64,000 bases of DNA from Opeltia flavorubescens (Eukaryota > Ascomycota > Lecanoromycetes > Teloschistales > Teloschistaceae): assembly GCA_000442125.1 (NCBI GenBank), contig KE546965.1:2232001-2296000 (forward strand), in the 5' to 3' direction. A program made the translations under genes and the position numbers. Shown one piece after another: positions 11,396 through 22,149 of the stretch (positions are counted from its first letter, which is position 1; every line of letters begins with the position of its first letter). The notes under the pieces were generated by a model. It saw only the letters and a program-made list of their open reading frames with translations, made no database searches and was not told where the DNA came from.

Positions 11396-11923
11396 CTACT
11401 TGGTCGGGGCAGCGGAACTCGGAGACCCAGCAGGCTTCCTTCGCTTGCCGAGGATTTTCTTCGATTCTGCATTTTATCTAAGTCAGTCGCGCCATCTCTA
11501 CCTCATTCGGACTGTAATCTTACGGTCGGCTGAAGTTTTCTTCTTCGGAGCACCTTTGCCCCTTGATTTCAGGCTATGCGAAGTATCAATATTTGAAACT
11601 TCATCCCGGAACGAGGAGTTCCTCGTACATAGCGACATTGTCCAGCCTGTCCTCCTCATCCTCATCCCAGGTCTCCAGATCAGGAAAGAGGTTCTTGAGA
11701 TCTTTGAATGAAACGACCTTCCTCGGATAGTAGGCGGCTACAGAGGGGCCTTTGAGACGTTCACGGAGGACTTTATTACCGGTCCGTAGCCGCTCGGGGT
11801 TGAAGGTTGAGGAGAAGATGCGGCATTGGACCTGGAGAATGTTACTTGAGTTCGGGGATTTCGCGAGCTAAGCCGTGAACATACCCTCATCAAATCGAGG
11901 ATCCTTGACCTTGGGACTGACAT
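11396..11923 (-). CDS. RSM27: Mitochondrial small ribosomal subunit protein mS33
   Basis: Four small exons on the reverse strand, 11923-11885, 11831-11629, 11573-11524 and 11466-11396, encode 120 residues. The start MSVPRSRILDLM is followed by VQCRIFSSTFNPERLRTGNK, then VAAYYPRKVVSFKDLKNLFP and WDEDEEDRLDN, which fit the mS33 (yeast Rsm27, human MRPS33) family. A basic tail, KSRGKGAPKKKTS then QSKKILGKRRKPAG, follows. All three introns have good donors (gtatgt, gtacga, gtaaga), and phases agree across every junction. Without the last two introns the frame would end early at 11601. The protein is a structural part of the mitoribosome head. Its start lies 176 bp from the divergent RNase III gene. 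Confidence 0.85.
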
Positions 11924-12099
11924 TATAGGATCCTGATCGTAGATATATCGAGAGCGGCGGTGTATGTCCAAGGTTTCAGGAAGGGAATGAACCATTATGT
12001 TTCTGATTGGGTCGAAGACACGCGCGGCCAATTCTAGGTTTACCGCCTGTGCCGCCACCACCAAAGATCTACCAATCATCGTAAATTTATTCAACTTGT

Positions 12100-13287
12100 A
12101 TGTCAAGGAAGCAAAAGTGGGACACTATCATTATGGCTAAAAAAAAGCGGCAAAATGAAAGCAACTCGGATGATCAAGGTCCTCTCCCAAAGAAGCAAGC
12201 TTTGTCTTCTTCGGGAGGAAGGTACCCGGACCGTCTTTTTACACATGAATCATCCGAGCCAAATGGGTCCAATCTCCTGAGTAGCAAAGGCAAAGTAAAT
12301 GGTGCCAATGCAAATCATACGGATTCCCAAAATATACACGATGACGATGAAAACATCCAAGGAAAGTCTGGCTATGAATCCTTAGACTTGCTGGAAGAGA
12401 CCTTGATGAATCCTTCAAATATCTATGTGCCGAGCAGTCTCCCATCTTCCCAACCATTGCCGCAAAAAGAGAATGGATCCAACGGTGAAGATCATCAAGA
12501 TGCCCTACCGCCATTACCAAAAATCCAGAATCCCCAACTTGCTAAAGCTCCATTCAAACATCAGGGCACTCAGCGCGCAGCTGAAGTGTCTCATCAAGGA
12601 TCACTGTTGATGAACTATGAGCGATTGGAATTCCTTGGAGATGCCTATCTAGAGCTATTAGCATCCAGATATATTCTGCCACGCTTTCCACGCTTTGACC
12701 CAGGCAAGTTGTCGCAGACTAGGCAGCTGCTCGTATGTAACGAGACACTTGCAAATTTCTCAGAAAGGTATGGGTTTGATGAACAGGCTCGCCTCCCAGC
12801 AGAGATCCAGCGCAAGAAGGGTACTCAAGACAAAGTTTGGATCAAGGCAATGGGAGATATCTTTGAAGCTTATATAGCTGCCTTGATCATCTCAGATCCC
12901 GAGAATGGGTATTCCACCGCCGAGCAATGGCTCGCCCAGCTTTGGGAACCCCTCTTGCGAAGGCAGGTGAACTCTAAGGTGGTCCATCCATTGGCGAAGC
13001 AGAAACTTTCTACCAAGATCATGACCAAAGGGGGCAAGATTCACTATCGTGATGACGGCTCTCCAGAGCCATCCGACACAATCAAAGGTCGCAATACCTT
13101 CTTCATGAAAGTATACTACACCGGACTAGGCTATACAGACTTCTATTTAGGCAGCGGAAGTGGCTCTAATAAAACCGATGCGGGTCAGGATGCAGCAACA
13201 AACGCGTTACGGCATCCTCGTCTGGGAGATATCATAGCAAAGAAGAAGAAATTTGATCGACAACCAAAACCAAAGGCTCCTAGCTAG
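12100..13287 (+). CDS. RNT1: Ribonuclease III (Rnt1/Pac1-type)
   Basis: A single exon of 395 residues from ATG 12100; a second ATG at 12133 (MAKKKRQ) is equally plausible. A disordered, basic and acidic N-terminus of about 140 residues precedes the RNase III domain with the signature YERLEFLGDAYLELLASRY. The second catalytic pair is in GDIFEAYIAAL, so the E/D/D/E metal ligands are intact. A C-terminal double-stranded RNA-binding domain follows (from VHPLAKQKL, with DAGQDAATNALRHP), then a Lys-rich tail that may be a nuclear signal. The family cuts hairpins in pre-rRNA, snRNA and snoRNA precursors in the nucleus. Architecture (N-extension, one RNase III domain, one dsRBD) matches yeast Rnt1 rather than Dicer. 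Confidence 0.92.
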   Translation: MSRKQKWDTIIMAKKKRQNESNSDDQGPLPKKQALSSSGGRYPDRLFTHESSEPNGSNLLSSKGKVNGANANHTDSQNIHDDDENIQGKSGYESLDLLEETLMNPSNIYVPSSLPSSQPLPQKENGSNGEDHQDALPPLPKIQNPQLAKAPFKHQGTQRAAEVSHQGSLLMNYERLEFLGDAYLELLASRYILPRFPRFDPGKLSQTRQLLVCNETLANFSERYGFDEQARLPAEIQRKKGTQDKVWIKAMGDIFEAYIAALIISDPENGYSTAEQWLAQLWEPLLRRQVNSKVVHPLAKQKLSTKIMTKGGKIHYRDDGSPEPSDTIKGRNTFFMKVYYTGLGYTDFYLGSGSGSNKTDAGQDAATNALRHPRLGDIIAKKKKFDRQPKPKAPS

Positions 13288-13940
13288 GAGCAGTGAGCTG
13301 GATTCAGTCGCTCGCTAGGGAAACATTTGATCAGGTTCAACTATCAGCATACAATGTTCTGGAGGGCCTACGAGCAACTCACATCATTTCACCAGGTGAA
13401 GAATGAGAAGGTTCAGGGCCAAGCGCGCAAGGTTTGGTGAACAGTCTTATCTAGGTAAAAGCCAAACCATCCCATGGACAGATTTGTGCTGACTTTTTCA
13501 GCGGCTGTCATGAATAAATGCTCGTGCCATATACCCTAGCTTGTGTCAATTATTTCGCTACCATTTGGGGCTCTATTGAAAAAACATGGCTAATTGCGCG
13601 GCTGCATTGACATCCAGATGCAATTTTCAAGTACATGGGTTTATCATACGGCAGACGAAGCAGTTGACAAGTAGAATACCAAGTGGCTTTTGCTAGAAAG
13701 TCAAGTATCACATCTTTCATGCTCTACATTCCAACGGATATCGGCACGCACGCATCCATTTTGCGACCTGCTCGCATTAGCTTAGAACGATGCGTACGAG
13801 GCCGAATGTCCATTTGATTTAGACCAACGGTAGATAAACAGATGCGAACGGCGAGGGGCTGCGGAATAATCAATGAATGGCTAAGTTACGCATACTTAGT
13901 AATTCCACGCTTGAGAGACTATATGCCCAAATTCGTACGC
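13288..13940. other. Convergent intergenic, RNase III (+) and J-like gene (-)
   Basis: Probable 3' UTRs of both genes over about 650 bp. I see no additional gene. Confidence 0.4.
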
Positions 13941-16540
13941 TCAGTCCTCTTCCAATGGAAGAACACCCCCATACTTACGCTTCCATATCCGAATCTCCAT
14001 ATCATATTCCGCCCTCTGACACCTCAATTAGCACTCCTCGCCAGCATCAACGGACTTATAGGAATAGAAACATACCTGCACAGGATCCTTCAATATCTCC
14101 GCCGCTTGCCCTACTCTCGCGGCTTTCGCAACGATCTTCGCCACCTCCTCCTCCGTTTTGCCATGACCGAGTTTCAGGAGCTGATCTGTATGGTTTTGTA
14201 TGCGAGCTCGTTTGCTTGCCTGCTCGATCCTACGCTGCTTTTAGCAAAAGTATAACCTTTCGAATGTTAAGATTTCCAGTACTGATACTTACTCTTTCTG
14301 GCTAGCATCCGGCTGAATACCGAGCAAAGCGTAGTGGTTCGGTGGTGCTTCTTTGACCGATTCAACGGTGTCGTATTGCGGTGGTGGACTTGCGTCTCTA
14401 GCTTGTCGTTTCCCGGTTGCTCTACGTGTTGACCGGCGAGGGGTAGGAGACGATGATGGATCTCTGCCCGAGCGTGCTTGCTGTCTGCCTCTACGTTGTG
14501 GGGGCGGGGTTTGGTGCCGTGTCTGCTGTTTTTGCTGTCTGCTCTCACGTTCTCTGGTATCGGCGTGTGGTTTTCTAGCCTGAGCCTGCAGGTTCCTAAA
14601 TTCAGCATGCATTCTCTGAGCTTCGGTACGACGTTTCCTTGCCTCGGTCCTCATCTCATTATTCCGTTTTCCAGCACAATCTCTTCTTTGACGAGCATGC
14701 GGCGACTGTCTTTCCTCGTCCGAGGAGCTGTCTTCTGTGGATGATTCCGATTCGGATCTGTGCTTAGTAGACGGTGGCGGTGTATCCTCATCAGAAGAAC
14801 TTTCTTCGGTAGAGGATTCCGATCCCGATTCTGATCTCCGCTGCCACCTTGCCCCTTGATATGGTCCGTCATTTGACTCTGAGCCATCCTCAACGATTCT
14901 CCTGCCGTTATAGCTTCCGTAAGCGCGCGGAATACCAAATCGGCTACCAGCAGCACCACCGCCGCGGAACCCGCTCATCGGAGTTGCGTGCTGACTCCCA
15001 TACGGTTGTTCCCAATGATACGAATCAGTGCTGTAAGAGCTGTAGGTAGCTTTAGAGAAGCTGGCGCCGGGGCGGCAATCGTCAGATGCGTAGTCGTCCT
15101 CGTATGTATGGGCTACCTTCTTTTTGGCGCCAGTAGATCTTCCTTGTGCTGCCTTTGGATCTTCGTGTGGATCCTTTTTGGTAGGCTTCGCTGCCTTTTT
15201 GGACCTAGGTGCAGTTCGGGGAGTGTGTTCTTGTTTTTGTGATGCTTTTCCCTTTCCTTTGTTGTCACTTTCGGTGGCTGTTTGCTCATCGGTACTTGCA
15301 TTCCGCTCTAATTCGATGTTAGCCAACATACCCACAACAGCTTTAAATCGACTTGCACCTACTCACCTGTAGTATCTGAAGTCCCGACCGGGCGGACCAG
15401 TCTCACGGTGTCATGTACGTTGGCAAATGTGTATGGACGCGGCGTGCGATTCAGGACCTTTTCTTTGGGCTGGCTTGCTGTGTTGCAGTCGGCTTCCCCG
15501 CTACTGCTTTGATTAGTAGATGGTCGAACTCCGCTGTTTGGACTGCTGTTGGTGGATTGTTCGTCCTCGTGTCCAATTTTGTTGCCATCCTGTGCTGCTG
15601 CTGATGTTCCTCCTTCCGTTCTTTCGCCGCCGACACCTTCCTGTGCCTCTGTTACACTAGAACAATCATTTCGTTCCTCTTGATGAGGGATCGCTGTATC
15701 TGGATCAGTCTGCTGAGAGCCGACTGCGCAGTATTCATCATCAAAATCCTCATGTTCGTTATACTCTTCTTCATCACAAGAGTAATAAGTATCCTCATAC
15801 GCATCATTATCGTCCGTTCCGAGATCCCCGCCACCTCCTCCACGGAGTCCAGAAGGAGAAGGACCTTCCCCGTCTTCAACAGTCGGCTGGTGTGTTCGCC
15901 TCGCAGCTGTCGTTGCTCCGTCTTCCTCTCCGTCAGAGCTTCCATCATCAGACTTCTCAGGCTCTTCGTCCTCCGAATCTTTGGGGCCTTCGCCCTCTCC
16001 CTCAGCTCGTGCTCTCGCTCTATCTTCTTCCCTTTGGTGATGTACCTCGGCTCGGATCGAAGAAATTGAGTGCTCACTCGGCATAGGTGACACATCCCTC
16101 AGACCTGACCCTCCTCCGTTCCGGTTTCCATGACGCGTCGATGCATGGGAGATCCGGCTCACCCTTGAACGTTGGCTTTGGTGTCCTGTGGATATTCGAG
16201 AGTTCCGACCCGAGCCTGGGATTCTTCCATTATGCTCAACCAAAGGCGTCTCAGCATGCTCGGCCCCATTCTCCACAAGTGTGACATCACTATCATCCTT
16301 GGGCATCGCTCCGGTCATCATCGCGTCAACCTTTTCGCCTTTCCCCTCTGCTATCTCTTTTTCCTTCCGTTTTTGCTGCCTTCTCCTCCTTTTCTTTTCC
16401 CGTGCATACTCCCGCTCGTGCCAGAGGTGGGTTTTCCGACCGTATTTGTCACGATGGCCGGTCTTGGAGTCTTCAATACGCTCGTTGTACTCGTCGCGTG
16501 CGTCTTTGATGCGGTGGGTGAGGAGGGTGAGGAAGGGCAT
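13941..16540 (-). CDS. Large charged protein with C-terminal J-like domain
   Basis: Exons 16540-15367, 15307-14293, 14229-14076 and 14015-13941 on the reverse strand give 805 residues. Most of the protein is low complexity: a basic stretch near the start (REKKRRRRQQKRKEK), long Asp/Glu/Ser-rich and Gly-rich segments, and several SESSTEESSSDE-like acidic patches. The last roughly 100 residues look like a J domain: NHYALLGIQPDASQKEIEQA, then NHTDQLLKLGHGKTEEEVAKI, then LKDPVQRAEYD. The invariant HPD is HTD here, so Hsp70 stimulation is doubtful. The C-terminus is uncertain: a strong gtaagt donor at 13979 could replace the final residues by splicing to about 13920. Family unrecognised apart from the J-like fold. 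Confidence 0.72.
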
Positions 16541-17927
16541 GGGACTCTGCGTGTGGTGTGGAGATGTGATTGCGTGGATGTGGATATGGATATGGACAAG
16601 GCAGCAATAAAAGCGTTATGGACCAGCAGCAGATGGCTTGTATAATCCGTGGATGTAGTGGGAGAAGAAAAGATAGGCATGGTAGCACGTTATAACTGTT
16701 TTTCGAGTACGAGATAGTCGGAGTCATATTCTCTAGGGAAAGCTGTATGGAATGGAAAATGGGGCGATGAGCAATATGCCGAACGAGTCAAACTTGCTGG
16801 CTATTGAAAGAGAGAATTTGATTGCAAAGAAACTGAACATGGATGAGTGTCACTGCTGAAGTGAATGGCTTTTGACAAGGTCATGTTGTTTCATAGAAAT
16901 ATTAGAATTTGAAGTCTTCGTCAAAGAGGATGTGTATTGCATGTGGTCAAGTGACGTATGAGACAAATATTTCCAAAACTCCAGTACAACGAGGTGCGGT
17001 GAGCTGGATGTTTGAAGCTACTTGAAAGAGATCTACGGAACGAAAGGCAGACCATGTACTTCGTAGACCTCAAAATCCTCCATCACGTTCTTGCTAAATG
17101 GAAGCATTCGCGAATATTACGGGTATCCTTGTGTTTTACCTTACGAAATTTATCTTCCCAGTCGATCATATCTCCAAGGCCGGACCGTAGATTAACGGTG
17201 CTCGTGAATAACTCTTATTCGGCTCAATCTCTTTCTTTGGGTGCTTTACTGAGATCCCGGATATTAAGGATACGAGTAAATCTAGGAAGACTTGGAAAAC
17301 ACCCTTTCCTCTCATATTGGCCTCTTGGGGTAACAAATGTCCATAATTGTCGTATCGACAACGCCATATTTTCCCGAGCTATGTTATTAAATTGGAACTT
17401 TTGAATATCGAAACTTTTTTACGGAAAAGCTGAAGAGGCATGAACATCTTGCCTTGCTTCTGCCCTTCCGCTGCTGTGGGCAGCAATAAGCTCCATCACT
17501 ACAAGAGCACTGACGGTGCTCTCTTGCATTAAAGAAAACCCAGAGGAGCTCTAAGCCGACTTTGACTACACGAAACACATAGTATTACTAGATATCAACA
17601 CGGCATATCCAGTCGTTCGGATCCAGTTGTGTAGTCGTGGAAGATGGTTGATAGAAACCTTCATACTGAAGGTTCAACTGCTAGCGAAGAAACAGTGCAG
17701 ATCTCCTGCAACGTGATAAGGCTGACCAATTAACATCCATGTCCACGCAGTACGGAGGCACAGCGCTGGAAGGATCTGCTCATGGTGTACTGCATTTCAG
17801 CCCGATGATTTATTTTCTCGTTTAGTTGTGCGAATCCAGATATACAAATTTTGTATGCTAGAATAGTGATTTCGAAGATTGTACGATTTTTTGTGCTTTG
17901 TATATCAGAGCACAGACTTGGATCATC
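16541..17927. other. Divergent intergenic, J-like gene (-) and FIG1 (+)
   Basis: A 1.4-kb presumed bidirectional promoter. It contains TGTTTCAT at 16887-16894, the reverse complement of the ATGAAACA pheromone response element. Open frames here (for example 17012-17404) look random. Confidence 0.4.
16887..16894 (-). promoter_or_regulatory. ATGAAACA, possible pheromone response element
   Basis: On the reverse strand this is an exact match to the Ste12-type element of ascomycete mating genes. It lies 1.03 kb upstream of FIG1, whose yeast homologue is pheromone-induced, but only about 350 bp upstream of the J-like gene. A single match in 1.4 kb may be chance. Confidence 0.25.
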
Positions 17928-18908
17928 ATGCGATGTAATACTCCATGTAATTTTCTCTCATTCTACCATAGCATAGCATTTTCGCTGACTCGCGTTGCCG
18001 AAAATACTAGTCCTTGGGTACCGTCATCTAGTTATCTTTCTTTTCCTACTTGCTATCGTCTTCTTCTGTGAGTCACCCATAGCTCGGTATACGAGAAAAC
18101 CAACTCCTGCTAAAGTCGGCCATCTACAACCTCAGCTTTGCTGTTAGCCGGTTGCACATCCTCAACCTCGGTGACTAGACTAAATGTCTACCTTATCTCT
18201 CTATCCTATCATGAAAGCCATTCACCCACTGCCCCTTCTCTCGTCAATCCTGCTATTGCCGAAACCTTCATATCTTTATCAAACAACACCTCTTTAGAGG
18301 TCCGCGCCGGATATTTTGCCCTCTGCCTCAGAAGTTCTGGAAATGCTTGGAGTTGCAGCCGTGACGCTACAATTTTGGCGAAGCGACTTCAGCCCGATCA
18401 GGATCCAGCCAATTTAATATGGCAGGCTGCCAGTTTCAAAGACACTATCATCTTCTACGGACTGATGTAAGCCGGCCCTGTCCTTTGACCGTTTAGCACG
18501 CCAGGATTAATAATCGATGCCTGCATTAGACTTGCCGCAATTGCATTACTTGTTATCGTTATAGCCATTCTCATGACATTCCCTGGCTGGCATGAGGACA
18601 CAGATGATGCTGGCTCGGAAGTGGATGTCAAACCCTTTCCTTCGAGAACTCTGTCCACTATTGCCACACTCTTGTCCACCTTTGCTTCTGCCCTGGCTTT
18701 GCTTTCGATGCTATGGCAACATGTGGCCAGTGTCACTTTCGTGACAAATGCCGAAAACATGACTTACAGGCTCGTCAAGGGACGCGTAGGTGTTGTTGGG
18801 CTCGCTCTTGGATGGCTGGCAGTCTTCACTATGATAGCAGGAAGTATTGGACTAGTGGTGATGATCCTGTCTGTTAGATTGCTTGATAGGCTCACTGATG
18901 AGGATTGA
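17928..18908 (+). CDS. FIG1: Fig1-type mating membrane protein
   Basis: Four exons, 17928-17934 (7 nt), 18011-18067, 18136-18466 and 18530-18908, give 257 residues. Spliced, the N-terminus is MRFLGYRHLVIFLFLLAIVF, a transmembrane or signal anchor, followed by SLLLAGC. The extracellular part carries the claudin-like Fig1 signature AGYFALCLRSSG...WSC. Three further membrane segments follow (from IIFYGLILAAIALLVIVIAI, STIATLLSTFASALALLSML and LALGWLAVFTMIAG), separated by the typical TFPGWHED and KPFPSR loops. Fig1 proteins act at the plasma membrane in calcium influx and cell fusion during mating. Yeast FIG1 is induced by pheromone. The first-exon assignment rests on the in-frame stop upstream of exon 2 and on the good branch and acceptor there. 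Confidence 0.88.
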
Positions 18909-19076
18909 CCTTGATACTTTGCCTCAAACATCGAAGGGTGCAACGTTCGGACGTTTCGTTCTGGCCATGTAAGAATAGCCGCCCATACATTCTGCAGGTC
19001 CATTGAACCGTACTCAGCTGTCCTTTTCGGAATAAACGAACCATTTAGAGAGCCAATAATTGGATCAACGTGTTGC

Positions 19077-21499
19077 CTATCCCCATCGTCGCAAGGCCAC
19101 TAAAAGGACGACAGCGGAAAAGACAACTATGATCAAAGCTATAGTGACTCCTGCTTTGATACCTTCCTGCAAAGAACGTGTCCAGAGTCCGGCCAAAAGC
19201 GCTGCTGTAGGAATCATGATATACACAGGGTACATGTATGGATTGAGCCTTTTCCACATCCATTTCAAGACCATCGTGGTCGCGATTGGGGACCCAGCTG
19301 GGCTGTTCATACTTTTCCGAATATCATTTTTCCAACGCCCCAGGAGGGCAAGGAATAACGAGCTGCGAATGGCAAGACGGAGCGCGTACGAGCATGCAGT
19401 AATAGTGAGAGCGATACCGAAGAAGACGCCTACCGACGTCGTATCGGCATCTAGTTCTTTCACCTGCATACTGAACAAGCTGGCCGCGAAAGTAAGCGGA
19501 ATGAAGAAAAAAGCCAATTCGGTCAGTTTAGTGACGCTCTCGGCCTCGGAAATACCTCGCTTGCTCTCGACGAGCGACATGGCCGTCATCAGAGATCCGT
19601 AGGTCGTCCTCCTGTGCTCTTGAACCTTTCCGAGTTGCAACGTACATTGAGCGAGCAGTTGGCTGCAGGTTCCGGTACTCTTCCCCCCTCCTAAGCCTAC
19701 TATATACTGAGCGAATTGAGAGAGTGATGTCTCTAAGCATCGCGCTTCCGCCTCAAAGCGGTTGAGAACTCGTCGCCAGGAGTCGATTCTCGACTGAAGC
19801 AGCTCGTCATCTAGCATACAGTCGTCCATATCAGTCATCGCCAGGTCGATAGACCGGAGGATCGTTAAAGTGTCTTGTAGAATAATCACGAGTAAACATT
19901 CGAGCGGTGCAATCCTTACATCTGCAGCCTGAGAGCTATGTGATTGTATCAATTCTTCTAGGACAGACGACGTAGATTTTTCAATGCTCTTTGTTCTTTT
20001 TCTTTTCTTTTTCGTCTTTTTGGGAGGAAGGTTGTCCTTATTCAGGGAGAGAAGGTTCTGGTAATCCAGTACAGGTAGACGAGGCGCAAACGTTGAGAAT
20101 AGGCAATGATCGCCATAAATATGTTTTGGTCGGCTGTCCTCAGGCACTACCTCTACAGGGGAACTCGGAGTCCTCTCCTCAGCTCGGAGTTCTGTGTCTG
20201 GCGTTGGTGCGATACCCAACTTGCGTAGATTTAGTTTCCCTCTTATGATCCTTGCAAAGAAGGAGCGTCGGACTTGGTCGCGAGAGCTTCCACCTTCCTC
20301 TGGTTCTTCATTATTGTTAGATCCGGTGGCCAATTCGTCTTCGACCATACGGAATCGCATCTGACTCCGTGTTCGAATGGACGCCCGTCTTCGTTTCTGG
20401 TCACGCTTGGACTTTTCAATAATTTTAATTTGATGTCGCACAGTCGGCAACGGATCAAGCAGAAGGAGTACTAAGCCGCCGCTGTCAGCGCCGGATCTTT
20501 AGGATCGCGAACTTCGAACCCACTGATATGACAACCATTGATATTGGTATCCCAGACAGTCGCCCTTTCCTCCCATGCCGAGAAACTATCTGATCCAATG
20601 CCACCTACCCAAGGCCGTCTTAGTAAGTTCACAAGAGGGTGCACGGAATGTACAAGGCGTCTTATAGGCGAAGGTCTCTCTTCCCAGGTGTCTGGGATAT
20701 TTGAAGGATCAAGCAAGTCTCCTGGAAGCCGTTCTTGGTACGGCCGGGGAAATCTCCGCTCGATCGGTCTAAACCACCTCATGGAAGCGTAATTCTTAGT
20801 GAGGTTCCGTGTGGTCCATAGGTCTGTCTCAACATCATTGTAAGCGTGAATATGCCAGCCAGAGTTCAGAAGATGCTCCTCAAACGCTTCAGGAGTAATA
20901 TGCAAACAATTGCCGAGAACAGAAAGCAAGGTGTCGGATAAATCATCTACGAGCAGAAGACGATGATCAACTTCGGAAGGAATGTTGCCTGTCAAGGATT
21001 GTATAAAGTCAGTCTCTGTTTTGAATGTAGCTGGTGCGAGCTCGCGAGGCTCGTTCGATACGAGGCAACCACCACTGAAGTCAAGACACTTGAATGTTGC
21101 GCGATGGTGGGCTCTAGAGGCTTTCGTGACATTATTGAGATGCGGCATATATTTTCGTAATCTCTGGATTTCCTCTGAGTATCTGTATCGATGAGCATCA
21201 CAGAAGACCTCGAAGGGAATCACAGAAGGCGTTGATGCAATTGATGCTGAAGGTGGCAGGTTTGCGACAGCGTCTGAGTTTACTCTGGGTGGAGAACCTC
21301 GATGGTTTTTATTTGGCACGTCGACAGAATATTGGCTTTGCCCACCGATTGAGAAGATATGTAATGGATCGAAATTTATGAGCTCCGCTTCAGTGACATT
21401 CTCGGGTGCCCCTTCCGTTGCAGACTGGTCGTCGTGGTTCACTGTCGCAGGACTAACAGGCGTACCGTCATTGCTGGCCACTTCTTCTAGGGTATCCAT
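19077..21499 (-). CDS. CorA-like membrane transporter, fungal type
   Basis: Two exons, 21499-20524 and 20470-19077, joined by a 53-nt intron (gtgggt donor, gctgac branch, cttag acceptor), give 789 residues. The second reading frame has no good ATG of its own, which supports one gene. The hydrophilic N-terminal half contains PIERRFPRPYQERLPGDLL. The C-terminal half has helical segments and then LTELAFFFIPLTFAASLFSM, the CorA TM1 region, followed by three more hydrophobic helices. The GMN motif that follows TM1 in classical CorA magnesium channels is absent (SMQV in that place), so cation selectivity cannot be assumed. Without the intron, the frame would hit TAG at 20471, so a one-base frameshift is the alternative reading. 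Confidence 0.78.
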
Positions 21500-22149
21500 C
21501 TCCGAGCTGGGGCTTTTTGGATTGAAGCCCGACTCTCTAGGTAGTCGTACTTCGTTCTGGATTAAGGATCTATCACGGACCGAAAAGTTTATTATGTAGA
21601 AATATATGGTGGAAGCTTTTCAAACTCTACTTCGGGGTCTGATTGTTTTAGTCTTGTATCTTGCTAGAGACGATAGACTAATGGCACTTGCTGGGCAGAT
21701 ACAAGCCAGATTCGGATTTCTATGGTTCGGGAAAGATAGTCTTCGGTCAACACGTTACAGCACACATAAAAATAGGAAATTCAAGATTGTAGATTAGGCT
21801 CGTAAACCCATGATATAAAGCGTGTGGAAATACAAACTAAAAATCATAATCAACAAGCTCCCGATTTCCGCCAATAGACCTACGGTATTTGGGACTTGAA
21901 TTGATCGACCTACTGGTAGTATCATGCTATAGAAATGCTACCGCTGCCCAGCCGGTGCTTTATCACGCTAACTCCTTAGTGTGTTGCAAAAGTCAGGCAA
22001 GATTTGGTACGAGCTGCTGATTCATCGTCATCCGTCGCTTTCGCTGCAATTCTTAGTATGATGAATCCAGCCCGATTCCTTTCTTTTATTCAAGATCTGC
22101 AAACCCTCAATTCAAACGTGTTTCGATAGTCACCATCTATCAAGCTCTA
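21500..22149. other. Divergent intergenic, CorA-like (-) and WLM protease (+)
   Basis: About 650 bp of presumed promoter sequence. I see no gene or distinctive element. Confidence 0.4.

Noticed and set aside
11226-11711. 161-codon forward ORF
   Set aside because: It lies antisense to the four-exon mS33 gene, starts from an arbitrary ATG and has no family features; the reverse-strand reading is far stronger.
17012-17404. 130-codon forward ORF upstream of FIG1
   Set aside because: AT-rich, no protein-like pattern, inside a presumed promoter.
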